Shown here piece by piece: positions 1 to 6,063 of a stretch of DNA of 20,517 nt (the first letter of the stretch is position 1; every line of letters starts with the position of its first letter). The notes under the pieces were generated by a model. That model had not been told where the DNA came from, ran no database searches, and saw only the letters and a program-made list of their open reading frames with translations. Made by a program: the position numbers and the translations under genes. Source of the DNA: an uncultured Candidatus Saccharibacteria bacterium. GTDB taxonomy: Bacteria > Patescibacteriota > Saccharimonadia > Saccharimonadales > Saccharimonadaceae. Location of the stretch: positions 1-20,517 of the forward strand of contig CALJPD010000006.1 in assembly GCA_937981355.1 (NCBI GenBank). Reading direction: 5' to 3'.

Positions 1-16
1 CTCTCTCTCTCTCTCT
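1..16. repeat. (CT)8 dinucleotide run at the window edge
   Basis: Eight perfect CT units open the window. The true length cannot be judged because the run meets the edge. It may be a genuine microsatellite or simply the end of an assembled contig. The following bases to about position 55 contain nothing I recognise. Confidence 0.6.
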
Positions 17-60
17 GAAAGTCAACCGATCAAATCAAGAACAGGCCTTTGCTATGCCAA

Positions 61-85
61 AAACCACCCATCAGCTGGGTGGTTT
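61..85 (-). terminator. Intrinsic terminator of rplU
   Basis: A perfect 10-bp stem (AAACCACCCA, loop TCAGC, TGGGTGGTTT) is followed on the minus strand by a run of five T. It begins about 28 nt past the rplU stop codon. It would end the rplU transcript immediately, so no rpmA (L27) gene is co-transcribed here. Confidence 0.85.
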
Positions 86-113
86 CTTGTTGCTATTGCT
101 CAATACGTCGTGG

Positions 114-419
114 TTATTTGATCGATGTGATCATAATGCGGCTGTATTGCTGGCGGTGGCCACGCTCTTTGTGGACGCGTTTCTTGGCTTTGTAGCGAAT
201 GACGCGGATTTTGTCGCCCTTAACGAGCGCTTCCACGACCTCGGCCTTGACCTTGACGCCTGCAACGTGCGGCGTACCAACAGTGGTCGTCTCGCCATCG
301 ATGGTCAGGAGTGCATCGGCTTCGAGCGCTTTTGTGCCGTCCGGGAGGCGGTCCACCAGGAGGGTCTCTTTTTCGGCGACGAGATACTGCTTGCCGCCAA
401 GCTGAATGACTGCTTTCAT
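114..419 (-). CDS. rplU: 50S ribosomal protein L21
   Basis: This 101-residue protein is ribosomal protein L21, a 23S rRNA-binding component of the large subunit. It starts with the family's MKAVIQLGGKQYLV segment (residues 1-14) and carries the L21 signature near the C-terminus, with KAKKRVHKERGHRQ at residues 77-90. The open frame continues 28 codons upstream, but I chose the ATG at 419 because the L21 family begins there and AAGGA lies 5 nt upstream of it. Length matches the usual 100-105 residues. A consensus promoter lies 5' and an intrinsic terminator 3', so the gene is probably monocistronic. The common bacterial partner rpmA is not adjacent. Identification is very secure. Confidence 0.97.
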   Translation of the reverse strand: MKAVIQLGGKQYLVAEKETLLVDRLPDGTKALEADALLTIDGETTTVGTPHVAGVKVKAEVVEALVKGDKIRVIRYKAKKRVHKERGHRQQYSRIMITSIK

Positions 420-452
420 CTGATTCCTTATAATTATTAATACTTCCGACTG

Positions 453-481
453 ATTGTAGCAGAGACGGCGGTGGATGTCAA
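453..481 (-). promoter_or_regulatory. Promoter of rplU, sigma70-type
   Basis: On the minus strand, TTGACA (481-476) is separated by exactly 17 nt from TACAAT (458-453). This is a near-consensus housekeeping promoter. The expected start near 446 gives a leader of about 27 nt that includes the AAGGA ribosome-binding site of rplU. Confidence 0.8.
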
Positions 482-492
482 AGTTGGTATAT

Positions 493-936
493 CTAACTAT
501 CATTACTCACCAGCCGCTGCACCACCGCTGGCAGCTCTGCCTCGCTGTGCCACACCTCCGTCTGGGTGGCGATGAGCTCATCGCTGAGGTAGCTCTGCTG
601 ACCCACGCTGTGGTGCTGCGCCAGGGCGATTGGCTTGCCCAGCGCCAGCGCCGCACCCACCTCCATAAGCATCCCCTCGCTGCGCCGCGGCGACGCTTGG
701 ACCACGAGTACCATATCGTACTGGGGTAACACGCTCAGCGCACGACGGATGAACTCACCTGGCGTATGGTAGCTAGGCCATGCTGGGTCGAAAAGATTGC
801 AATACACCGCGCAGCCCGCCTGCCTGAGCGCTGCCACCACTGTGCGCATCCGAGCGCGCACCACTGCTTCGTCCTCACCGGTAAAGGCATAGGAGCAAAA
901 AACGGCGGGCGGAGTGGCTGGTGGACTGGAGTTCAT
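493..936 (-). CDS. Nucleoside 2-deoxyribosyltransferase-like protein
   Basis: The 147-residue product has the Rossmann-like layout of the nucleoside 2-deoxyribosyltransferase family. It shows an N-terminal strand with VFCSYAFTG (12-20), a central YDMVLVV strand (73-79) and the diagnostic SEGMLMEVGAALALGKPI segment (86-103), in which E92 sits where the catalytic nucleophile glutamate of the family lies. Members swap bases between deoxynucleosides or hydrolyse the N-glycosidic bond of nucleotides (DNPH1-type). Which reaction applies cannot be told here. The start codon at 936 lies only 7 nt after a TATACT hexamer and has no ribosome-binding site, which suggests a leaderless mRNA. It lies 73 nt upstream of rplU but that gene has its own promoter. 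A second domain of this family occurs at 6064-6822. A SLOG/TIR-type nucleotide-binding protein is the alternative. Confidence 0.7.
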   Translation of the reverse strand: MNSSPPATPPAVFCSYAFTGEDEAVVRARMRTVVAALRQAGCAVYCNLFDPAWPSYHTPGEFIRRALSVLPQYDMVLVVQASPRRSEGMLMEVGAALALGKPIALAQHHSVGQQSYLSDELIATQTEVWHSEAELPAVVQRLVSNDS

Positions 937-943
937 ACATCAT

Positions 944-949
944 AGTATA
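944..949 (-). promoter_or_regulatory. -10 element for the leaderless deoxyribosyltransferase-like gene
   Basis: TATACT on the minus strand ends 7 nt before the ATG at 936. Transcription would start at or next to the A of the start codon. No clear -35 box is visible. Confidence 0.5.
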
Positions 950-1042
950 CGCTATCGAGTAGGAAGTAGCACGCTGAGGCCACTCGCACGTACTATTTTC
1001 ATGGCGCAAATTGTCAATGCATGATGACCCAGAGTGAGCGTC

Positions 1043-1071
1043 TTGACGAGCCGCTCATATATTGATATATA
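1043..1071 (+). promoter_or_regulatory. Promoter of the small membrane protein gene
   Basis: TTGACG (1043-1048) and TATATA (1066-1071) are spaced by 17 nt. A start near 1078 gives a leader of about 45 nt. The rest of the 937-1123 gap shows nothing else I recognise. Confidence 0.65.
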
Positions 1072-1077
1072 TATTAA

Positions 1078-1099
1078 CCTTTTGCAATCCCGCAAAGGG
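1078..1099 (+). promoter_or_regulatory. 5' leader hairpin before the membrane protein gene
   Basis: CCTTTTGC (1078-1085) can pair with GCAAAGGG (1092-1099), with one G-U pair, around a 6-nt loop. The hairpin sits at the predicted 5' end of the transcript and finishes 14 nt before the AGGAGG ribosome-binding site. It could protect the 5' end or tune translation. No ligand-binding riboswitch architecture is visible. Confidence 0.4.
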
Positions 1100-1123
1100 T
1101 TCGGACTTTTCTAGGAGGCTACA

Positions 1124-1486
1124 ATGGCTCTCAATATCTTCGCGATTGTTATATCGGCGACCGCCTTTAGTGTCGCACTAGTGTACTTACCTAAGTATAT
1201 TAGACAGCATCACTGGGGTAGCGTAATCTCACTCAGTCTCTGGTGTATAGTAAATGCCGCAAATATTGTCTTTGTTTCTGACAAAATTATCGCGGCTGAG
1301 ACACATTTCAGCATCTCATGGCGAATTGTATATGCATGCAGCCTGGCTGTAGCACTTGTTTTATTCGCTATACTACGCACCATACAAAACCTCAGAAAGA
1401 TGAATAACAGCATCAACGAGGCAATAGCAGACCTCGGTCAATTGAAAGAAGGTGAAGAGATAGTCATCACATTCGTATCCCCATAA
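1124..1486 (+). CDS. Hypothetical small membrane protein (3 TM helices)
   Basis: This 120-residue protein is not one I recognise. It has three hydrophobic segments, roughly residues 4-22, 31-51 and 66-86, then a soluble C-terminal tail of about 34 residues that looks helical and charged (NLRKMNNSINEAIADLGQLKEGEE). The start is well supported: AGGAGG ends 5 nt before the ATG, and a good promoter lies upstream. Codon use is more A/T-rich than in the neighbouring housekeeping genes, which is compatible with a lineage-specific or acquired gene. It is followed by a long hairpin at 1494-1538 and has no operon partner. Function unknown. Confidence 0.75.
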   Translation: MALNIFAIVISATAFSVALVYLPKYIRQHHWGSVISLSLWCIVNAANIVFVSDKIIAAETHFSISWRIVYACSLAVALVLFAILRTIQNLRKMNNSINEAIADLGQLKEGEEIVITFVSP

Positions 1487-1493
1487 GTCCACC

Positions 1494-1538
1494 CTCACCA
1501 CTCACCGTCGAGTGCACTGCATTCCGGTGAGTGGTGAG
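1494..1538. repeat. 14-bp perfect inverted repeat with 17-nt loop
   Basis: CTCACCACTCACCG (1494-1507) and CGGTGAGTGGTGAG (1525-1538) are exact reverse complements. The loop contains the palindrome AGTGCACT. It starts 8 nt after the membrane-protein stop codon, so it probably shapes the 3' end of that mRNA, but no T-tract follows on either strand. A second hairpin of the same geometry occurs at 16413-16455. Beyond it, to about 1640, the sequence is AT-rich with a weak GCGC-based hairpin near 1564-1580 followed by TATTTTT. Confidence 0.75.
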
Positions 1539-1677
1539 CTAACCTTGTTTATCCATAATATATTGGCGCTTTGGCGCTATTTTTCGTATTATTTTTCACG
1601 ATTTTTGCCTCTGTTGCAAGCCAGTTTTTCACAAATCTTATTTCACATCCTGTCATATCTATGCTACGCTGGGTAGT

Positions 1678-2460
1678 ATGAGTATGAAGAGACTCGTGTA
1701 TGGCATAGCTGGTACAATGATCGTCTTCGCAGGCGCGGGCGTCATCGTAGCAGCCCAGCCAAAGAGTGGTTCGTCAGCGCCTGCATACAATACAACAAGT
1801 GCAACAACCGGTGGACATATGGCCAAGGCATTAGCGCCGTCCGACCAGCCATCTGCCCAAACACTCGCACAGCGCAACCAAGCTATCAAAATAATCATCG
1901 CTTCTAACGCTTCTCCCAAGGCTATCAAGCCAGCGTCGAAGCCCAGTGAGACACCAACGCCAACGCCAGCAGCTGAGCAAAAGCCAGCCGCAACCAATGG
2001 CGCTTCGTCTGGTTCGAATACGCGCTCAAATAACAACGCTCAAAAGAGCAACCCATCGAACAATAAGTCAAACTCCAACTCCAACACGCCATCGCCGGAG
2101 TTTGTCGACCGCGTCTTTGCGACGGTCAACAAGGAGCGGGCAGCCCGTTCGCTCGGCACAGTGCAGCGTATCGAGCAGGTCGATACCAGCTCGCGCGCCC
2201 AGTCGGCCTACAATGCGCAGATTAATAAGCTCAGCCACGATGGTGGCCTCGACCGTCTGAAGCAACTCTACACCTGCCGCACCAGTGGTGAGATTCTCGA
2301 GCTCGTGCCCATCTCATACAACGAGCAGCAAGCTACGGATGTGTGGATCAATTCCCCGCCACACAACAAAATCATGTTTACTGGCGACTACGACAAAGCT
2401 GGCATTGGCCTGACGCAAAAAGGCGACCAATATTACATTGCCATGCAGTTCTGCCGCTAG
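1678..2460 (+). CDS. Membrane-anchored CAP/SCP-domain protein
   Basis: The 260-residue product begins with a basic MSMKRL and one hydrophobic segment (about 6-26), consistent with a signal anchor and an extracytoplasmic body. A long low-complexity linker rich in Ser, Thr, Pro and Asn runs to about residue 140. The C-terminal 120 residues form a bacterial CAP (SCP/YkwD-like) domain: an N-terminal helix with NKERA (151-155), H187 in LSHDGG, E205 in GEIL, and H229 in NSPPHNKIM, which match the conserved His/Glu/His pocket of the family, then AGIG (241-244). C200 and C259 could form a disulfide. CAP proteins are secreted and often bind lipid or peptide, but no reaction can be assigned. There is no ribosome-binding site. 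TACGCT lies 7 nt before the ATG, so the mRNA may be leaderless. It is ended by the terminator at 2507-2533. Confidence 0.85.
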   Translation: MSMKRLVYGIAGTMIVFAGAGVIVAAQPKSGSSAPAYNTTSATTGGHMAKALAPSDQPSAQTLAQRNQAIKIIIASNASPKAIKPASKPSETPTPTPAAEQKPAATNGASSGSNTRSNNNAQKSNPSNNKSNSNSNTPSPEFVDRVFATVNKERAARSLGTVQRIEQVDTSSRAQSAYNAQINKLSHDGGLDRLKQLYTCRTSGEILELVPISYNEQQATDVWINSPPHNKIMFTGDYDKAGIGLTQKGDQYYIAMQFCR

Positions 2461-2506
2461 GAGAGGATAAGCAAGAATATCTGAGAGAAACACTTGCTCA
2501 GAATAG

Positions 2507-2533
2507 AAAAACCAGCTATCATGGCTGGTTTTT
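2507..2533 (+). terminator. Intrinsic terminator of the CAP-domain gene
   Basis: AAAAACCAGC (2507-2516) pairs perfectly with GCTGGTTTTT (2524-2533) around a 7-nt loop, and T residues continue to 2534. The stem also has an A-tract on the left, so it could work on the minus strand for a transcript arriving from the right. Confidence 0.85.
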
Positions 2534-2539
2534 TACTTT

Positions 2540-2725
2540 TCAGAAGAACGTCGACTTTAGTTGAATCTCAAAGTCCTCTTCGGTAATTTCACAGGTTTTA
2601 TCATTCCTTTCTCTTGAAACTAAGAACTGACAATACCCCAAGAATGACCCAGCATCAAAATAAATACTAGTTTGCAACCAGTTCTTAATTCTGCCTACCT
2701 GAGGCGGTAGAAGGGCGGTTGAAGC
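2540..2725 (-). pseudogene. Possible 3' remnant of an unidentified gene
   Basis: One minus-strand frame is open for about 60 codons, from a stop near 2728 to the TGA at 2542-2540. It reads like real protein, including YFDAGSFLGYCQFLVSRE and KTCEITEEDFEIQL, but has no ATG. A TTG at 2677 would give only 45 residues. It lies directly downstream of the orphan gene at 2730 in a different frame, so it may be its frameshifted end or the tail of a decayed gene. I do not recognise the family. It ends beside the bidirectional-looking terminator at 2507-2533, which supports a former transcription unit. Confidence 0.3.
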
Positions 2726-2729
2726 TCAA

Positions 2730-3317
2730 TCACTGCGGCTCACCATCAAGCGGCTCTGCCCTACTTAAGGTCTGCCACAGCTGCCGCACTTCGGCTTCGC
2801 CCACTACTTGGTCGCCTCGACCGATCCGTTGGCTCTCACCAATCGTGCGCGTAGCAGGTTGGCCACTATGCGCTAAGCCAATCAGCGAACGCACCACCCG
2901 CTGGCGATAGCCTTCTGTAATAATGCGGTAGCGCAGCTGCTTTGAGCCACTCACCAGGCTTACCTCCTGTGTTGTCGCAGCTATTGCATTGTCGCTTAGG
3001 CTCGGCTGTAGCGGCTCACGCCAAAATGTCGCCGTCTCAACATCCGCCTGCAATCGCGAGCCATCGGCATATGGTGCTATGAGCCTGAGGATCGCACGGC
3101 TCTGGCCTGGCAGCAGAGGTGAATCGGCCCCTTCTGCTAGCGTTGTCTCATCCACCCGGCTGCCGTATACGTCAACCTTATCAGCAAATTTCGTCATCAT
3201 ATGCAAGGCAATCTGGCTTAGCTGCGCCACTGCCGCTGCTTGGTCGGCTGCGGTCACTCGTTCGCGCGGGGTGTCTTCCAGTGCGCAAAATGTTTCTTGG
3301 GCTCGAGTTCGTGTCAT
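2730..3317 (-). CDS. Hypothetical protein, no family recognised
   Basis: From the ATG at 3317 the product has 195 residues; the frame stays open to an ATG at 3398 (222 residues). I prefer 3317 because TATAAT (3354-3349 on the minus strand) would give a leader of about 25 nt, but the ribosome-binding site is weak and the ATGs at 3350 and 3398 remain possible. The protein is soluble, without signal peptide or membrane segment, and rich in Arg, Gln and Ala. The N-terminal part is helical; the middle (LLPGQSRAILRLIAPYADG) looks like beta strands. No catalytic motif stands out. Codon use resembles its neighbours. It stands alone on this strand between the GNAT gene and the remnant at 2540-2725. 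Confidence 0.55.
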   Translation of the reverse strand: MTRTRAQETFCALEDTPRERVTAADQAAAVAQLSQIALHMMTKFADKVDVYGSRVDETTLAEGADSPLLPGQSRAILRLIAPYADGSRLQADVETATFWREPLQPSLSDNAIAATTQEVSLVSGSKQLRYRIITEGYRQRVVRSLIGLAHSGQPATRTIGESQRIGRGDQVVGEAEVRQLWQTLSRAEPLDGEPQ

Positions 3318-3401
3318 TTGGCTGTCTTTCTGTCGCAGTACGCGGTGCATTATATTAGTCATAAAACAAAGGCTGTCTTGGCGATTACATAATCTCATAC
3401 C

Positions 3402-3529
3402 CCTCTCTCATACATCCTCTTCTAGGATGCTGCAGAAATTGCCATCTTAGATTGAACATTATAGCGCTAGCAGTAATCAGCAGCTGGCCCTACACTACCA
3501 GATGAGGAAGAGCTGGTACATGAGAGAGG
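3402..3529. repeat. Distant 10-bp inverted repeat in the gap before the GNAT gene
   Basis: CCTCTCTCAT (3402-3411) and ATGAGAGAGG (3520-3529) are exact reverse complements about 108 nt apart. Between them are a small ATCCT/AGGAT hairpin (3415-3429) and a TATAAT on the minus strand (3463-3458). Apart from this the region 3399-3557 holds no gene I can see. A structured leader or a small RNA is possible but unproven. Confidence 0.35.
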
Positions 3530-3557
3530 AGAAGTGGGCAGCTTAACCTAAGCTACG

Positions 3558-4040
3558 CTACTCAATCGTCTTCTCAAACACTGTTGTGTTATAGATCGTT
3601 GCGCCCTTGTGGAGATAAAAGCGGTGGGCAGCTTGGCGCTTGGGGTTGGAGGTGAAGGTAAGCTTGGTCGCACTGTGCTGCTGGCCCCAGCTCAGCATCG
3701 CATCCCACAACCGCGAGCCAACCCCCTTGCCCTGCACCGATGGGTCGGTCACAAAATCATCGAGGTAGATCTTGCGCCCAGCGATTGGCCCCACCAGCAG
3801 CGCGAGCGTTGCCATGCCTACCACCTTGCCGTCAAGACGAGCCAGGAGCAGCGTTTGATTCTCAGCAGCGATCACTGCTTCTAGCGCCTGACCTAAAGCG
3901 TCCATCGCCGCTGCATTAGGAGTTGTCTGAGTAGTTGGCGCGATTGTTCCGGCTTGGTGCAGCACATCGCCCAGTGCTGCGATTGCCGCCACATCAGCCT
4001 GGCTGACGGCGGTTGCCTGTTCGATTATGAGTTCTTCCAT
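3558..4040 (-). CDS. GNAT-family N-acetyltransferase
   Basis: The 160-residue product has the GNAT fold: a helical N-terminus, strand LLLARLDGKVVGMATLAL (64-81), then YLDDFVTDPSVQGKGVGSRL (92-111), in which QGKGVG is the Q/R-x-x-G-x-G/A pyrophosphate loop that binds acetyl-CoA. The C-terminal AAHRFYLHKGA (137-147) is the usual helix and tyrosine region before the last strands. The substrate cannot be read from the sequence. The ATG at 4040 has no ribosome-binding site and lies 6 nt after TATAAT, so the mRNA is probably leaderless. It is divergent from pta, with overlapping -10 elements in a 20-nt gap, so the two genes are likely to be expressed together. Confidence 0.88.
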   Translation of the reverse strand: MEELIIEQATAVSQADVAAIAALGDVLHQAGTIAPTTQTTPNAAAMDALGQALEAVIAAENQTLLLARLDGKVVGMATLALLVGPIAGRKIYLDDFVTDPSVQGKGVGSRLWDAMLSWGQQHSATKLTFTSNPKRQAAHRFYLHKGATIYNTTVFEKTIE

Positions 4041-4046
4041 ATATCG

Positions 4047-4054
4047 ATTATACT
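4047..4054. promoter_or_regulatory. Bidirectional -10 element between the GNAT gene and pta
   Basis: ATTATACT contains TATACT on the plus strand (4049-4054), 6 nt before the pta ATG, and TATAAT on the minus strand (4052-4047), 6 nt before the GNAT ATG. Both start codons would be at or next to the transcription start. The -35 regions would lie inside the opposite coding sequences and are not obvious. Confidence 0.65.
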
Positions 4055-4060
4055 ACAAAT

Positions 4061-5002
4061 ATGAATCAGCGTATACTCACCCTCCGCGATGCGCTCGCCA
4101 CTCACCCGCCGCGCATCGCCTACCCAGAAGGTACCAACCCCATTATCCTCAGCGCCGTACGCCAGCTGGCCGATTGGCAGGCCGCTCAGCCCGTGCTTGT
4201 GGCAGACAGCCCAGCAGCCATCAAACAAGCTGCCGCCGATGCAGATGTCTCGCTCAATGGCATAGAGATTATGACGGTGCCACACCAGCATGACACTCCA
4301 TCTACACAAGTGGCCCTCACCCCACTCACCTATGCCGCTCAGCTGCTTCACGATGGCGCGTGTGATGCTATGGTAGCGGGCATTGACCACCCTACCACTG
4401 CGGTGCTGCGGGCTGCGCTGAAAGTTGTTGGCTTAGCGCCCGAGGTGCGCTATGCATCGAGCTTCTTCGTGATGGATCTGCCTCACTTTGCTGGTGGGGA
4501 GGATGGCCTGCTTATCTTTGCCGACTGCGGGATGAACATTGCACCAGACGCCGCTGGCCTAGCTGCCATTGCCGAGGCTAGCGCCTTGAGCGCCACCCGC
4601 CTTGGCTGGCAGCCCCGCGTTGCGCTGCTTTCCTACTCGACGCTGGGCAGCGCTGGCGGCCAGAGTATCGAGACGATTCGCCACGCTCTCGCAGAGGTCC
4701 AATCCCATCAGCCAGAACTCCTTGTCGATGGCGAGCTCCAGCTTGACGCCGCTCTCGTCCCCGCCATTGGCCACAAAAAAGCCCCTATCAGCCCCGTCGC
4801 TGGCCAAGCCAACATCCTTATCTTCCCTGATCTCAACTCCGGCAACATTGCCTACAAGCTCGCCGAGCACCTGGCTGGTGGCCATGCCTACGGCCCTATA
4901 TTGCAAGGCTTTGCGCGGCCAATCAGCGACCTCTCGCGTGGCTCGAGTGTGGATGATGTGATTGGCGCGAGCTTGATCGTTGGTAGCATGGCGGCTGAAT
5001 AG
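4061..5002 (+). CDS. pta: Phosphate acetyltransferase
   Basis: This 313-residue protein belongs to the phosphotransacetylase (PTA/PTB) family, which interconverts acetyl-CoA plus phosphate and acetyl phosphate plus CoA. With acetate kinase it makes ATP during fermentation to acetate; no ackA lies in this window. Diagnostic segments are YPEGTNPII (21-29), MVAGIDHPTTAVLRAAL (104-120), LLSYSTLGSA (189-198), DGELQLDAAL (223-232), NILIFPDLNSGNIAYKL (251-267) and GPILQGFARPISDLSRG (278-294). The N-terminal part is slightly shorter than in classical 320-340-residue enzymes. The start codon at 4061 lacks a ribosome-binding site and lies 6 nt after TATACT (leaderless). Phosphate butyryltransferase is the alternative, but the pattern fits Pta better. 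Confidence 0.93.
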   Translation: MNQRILTLRDALATHPPRIAYPEGTNPIILSAVRQLADWQAAQPVLVADSPAAIKQAAADADVSLNGIEIMTVPHQHDTPSTQVALTPLTYAAQLLHDGACDAMVAGIDHPTTAVLRAALKVVGLAPEVRYASSFFVMDLPHFAGGEDGLLIFADCGMNIAPDAAGLAAIAEASALSATRLGWQPRVALLSYSTLGSAGGQSIETIRHALAEVQSHQPELLVDGELQLDAALVPAIGHKKAPISPVAGQANILIFPDLNSGNIAYKLAEHLAGGHAYGPILQGFARPISDLSRGSSVDDVIGASLIVGSMAAE

Positions 5003-5039
5003 ATTGTGGGGTTGATTCACGCAGGCTGGTGATTTTTTG

Positions 5040-5053
5040 CTTGCTTTTTGCAA
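5040..5053. repeat. CTTGCWTWTTGCAA motif, copy 1
   Basis: CTTGCTTTTTGCAA, an imperfect TTGC/GCAA dyad about 40 nt after the pta stop codon. It is identical to the copy at 7566-7579. Confidence 0.55.
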
Positions 5054-5185
5054 CTGTGTGTCGTGCCACGCTCCCCTCTCACCCTCTCTTTGTAGCAATT
5101 GTTTTGGCCTGCATATTGCCCTCACGCGACACAAAAAACACCTTTCTACTGCTGACTTTTTCCACCGTCTCACAGCATAATGACC

Positions 5186-5222
5186 GAGATATTTTGCTTG
5201 CATATTGCAAGTAATATATCTC
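5186..5222. repeat. 37-nt dyad containing motif copy 2
   Basis: GAGATAT (5186-5192) and ATATCTC (5216-5222) flank the perfect core CTTGCATATTGCAAG (5197-5211). The bases between can mostly pair too (two A-T and one G-T pair), leaving one T-T mismatch in a 17-position stem with a 3-nt loop. No T-run follows, so it is not a classical terminator. The core is a version of the motif seen at 5040, 6952 and 7566. Confidence 0.6.
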
Positions 5223-5289
5223 CCTCTTTGTAAGATTCATACCCATACATGCCCTGCTATCAAGAAGCGCACAACACTATTCTCTCCGC

Positions 5290-5341
5290 ACAATATACAA
5301 TTATATTGAATATAAATAAAAAGTATTCAACAGTATATTGT
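5290..5341. repeat. Nested AT-rich inverted repeats
   Basis: Outer arms ACAATATAC (5290-5298) and GTATATTGT (5333-5341) enclose inner arms TTGAATA (5306-5312) and TATTCAA (5324-5330). In addition CAATATA (5291-5297) pairs locally with TATATTG (5302-5308). The element could be a protein-binding site or an RNA structure. Confidence 0.5.
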
Positions 5342-5376
5342 ATAATCGATCCAAACTCCTATACCTACCACACCAT

Positions 5377-5396
5377 CAATATACTGACGTATATTG
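5377..5396. repeat. CAATATAC/GTATATTG inverted repeat
   Basis: Perfect 8-bp arms CAATATAC (5377-5384) and GTATATTG (5389-5396) are separated by TGAC. The same half-site recurs at 5291 and 5333. Confidence 0.5.
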
Positions 5397-5460
5397 CCTG
5401 TTATGAATAAAGTTAGTGTTCGATTCATGAATATAACGGTGGTAGAAGTTGCACAAAATC

Positions 5461-6015
5461 TTATCTATGAGATTGCAAAAATTTGCGCAGTGCTGCAATT
5501 GGTTTGATGGATTGGTATGTCACTGCATCTTCCTCGGGCAGTAGCTCTGCCCGTGTCCGGCCATTGTAGCCATCTGGGCAAAATATTTTATCCCAGCCAA
5601 AGCCACCATCGCCACGCGGATGCGCTGCAATACAGCCAGGTAGCTCACCGCGAAAAATGTGCATCTCACGGCCATCATAGTAACCAAACACACCTACCGC
5701 CAGTGCCGATCGATCATTAAATCCATCAAGCATGCGGCATAATTTTTCCAATCCATCTGGTGCCTCAACGAAGAACTTAATGAATGGGCCAGGTAATCCA
5801 TTCAGCGCCGCAAACCCCAGCGACACATCTTCAACAAGAACAGGCTGCTGGGCAATCTCATACGCTTCACGCACTTTGTGCCGAACGACCTCCTCGGGCG
5901 AAGATGATTGAATCTCTACCAAATCAATTTTGCGATGCTCCAGTGGCATACCAAGCATACGCGCGAAATAGTCTGCCTTGTGCTGGTTGCCCGTGATGAA
6001 TAGTGATTGCTGCAT
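5461..6015 (-). CDS. Ham1/RdgB-type non-canonical purine NTP pyrophosphatase
   Basis: The 184-residue protein belongs to the Ham1/RdgB (ITPase) family, which hydrolyses dITP, XTP and similar deaminated nucleotides to monophosphate and pyrophosphate so that they are not built into DNA or RNA. The family signatures are present: FITGNQHKADYF (6-17) for the N-terminal TGN-x-x-K motif, VEDVSLGFAALNGLPGPFIK (61-80) with the catalytic E62/D63 pair, and AHPRGDGGFGWDKIF (131-145) for substrate binding. Length is normal. The ATG at 6015 has AAAGGAAG 5 nt upstream. TAGACA and TATATA in the 48-nt gap may form a promoter, but the gene also lies last in a row of three same-strand nucleotide-related genes. 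Confidence 0.92.
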   Translation of the reverse strand: MQQSLFITGNQHKADYFARMLGMPLEHRKIDLVEIQSSSPEEVVRHKVREAYEIAQQPVLVEDVSLGFAALNGLPGPFIKFFVEAPDGLEKLCRMLDGFNDRSALAVGVFGYYDGREMHIFRGELPGCIAAHPRGDGGFGWDKIFCPDGYNGRTRAELLPEEDAVTYQSIKPIAALRKFLQSHR

Positions 6016-6063
6016 GATACTTCCTTTGTATATATTATCACTCGATATTTCTTGTCTACTCTT

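Larger units (their letters stand above)
5003..5460. other. 458-bp AT-rich gap between convergent genes
   Basis: pta (plus) and the Ham1 gene (minus) end towards each other, so neither needs a promoter here, yet the gap is long. It holds two copies of a CTTGC..TTGCAA motif, a 37-nt dyad and several CAATATA/TATATTG inverted repeats, which are listed separately. I see no convincing coding frame, no T-tract terminator and no DnaA-box cluster. A minus-strand TTGAAT and TATAAT pair around 5330-5303 is spaced 19 nt apart and is only a weak promoter candidate for a small RNA. Confidence 0.6.

Noticed and set aside
4559..5203. 214-codon minus-strand frame overlapping pta
   Set aside because: Most of it is antisense to conserved pta codons; the part in the intergenic region is also low in protein-like character.
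5003..5460. Replication origin
   Set aside because: AT-rich with dyads, but no DnaA-box cluster and no dnaA, dnaN or rpmH nearby.
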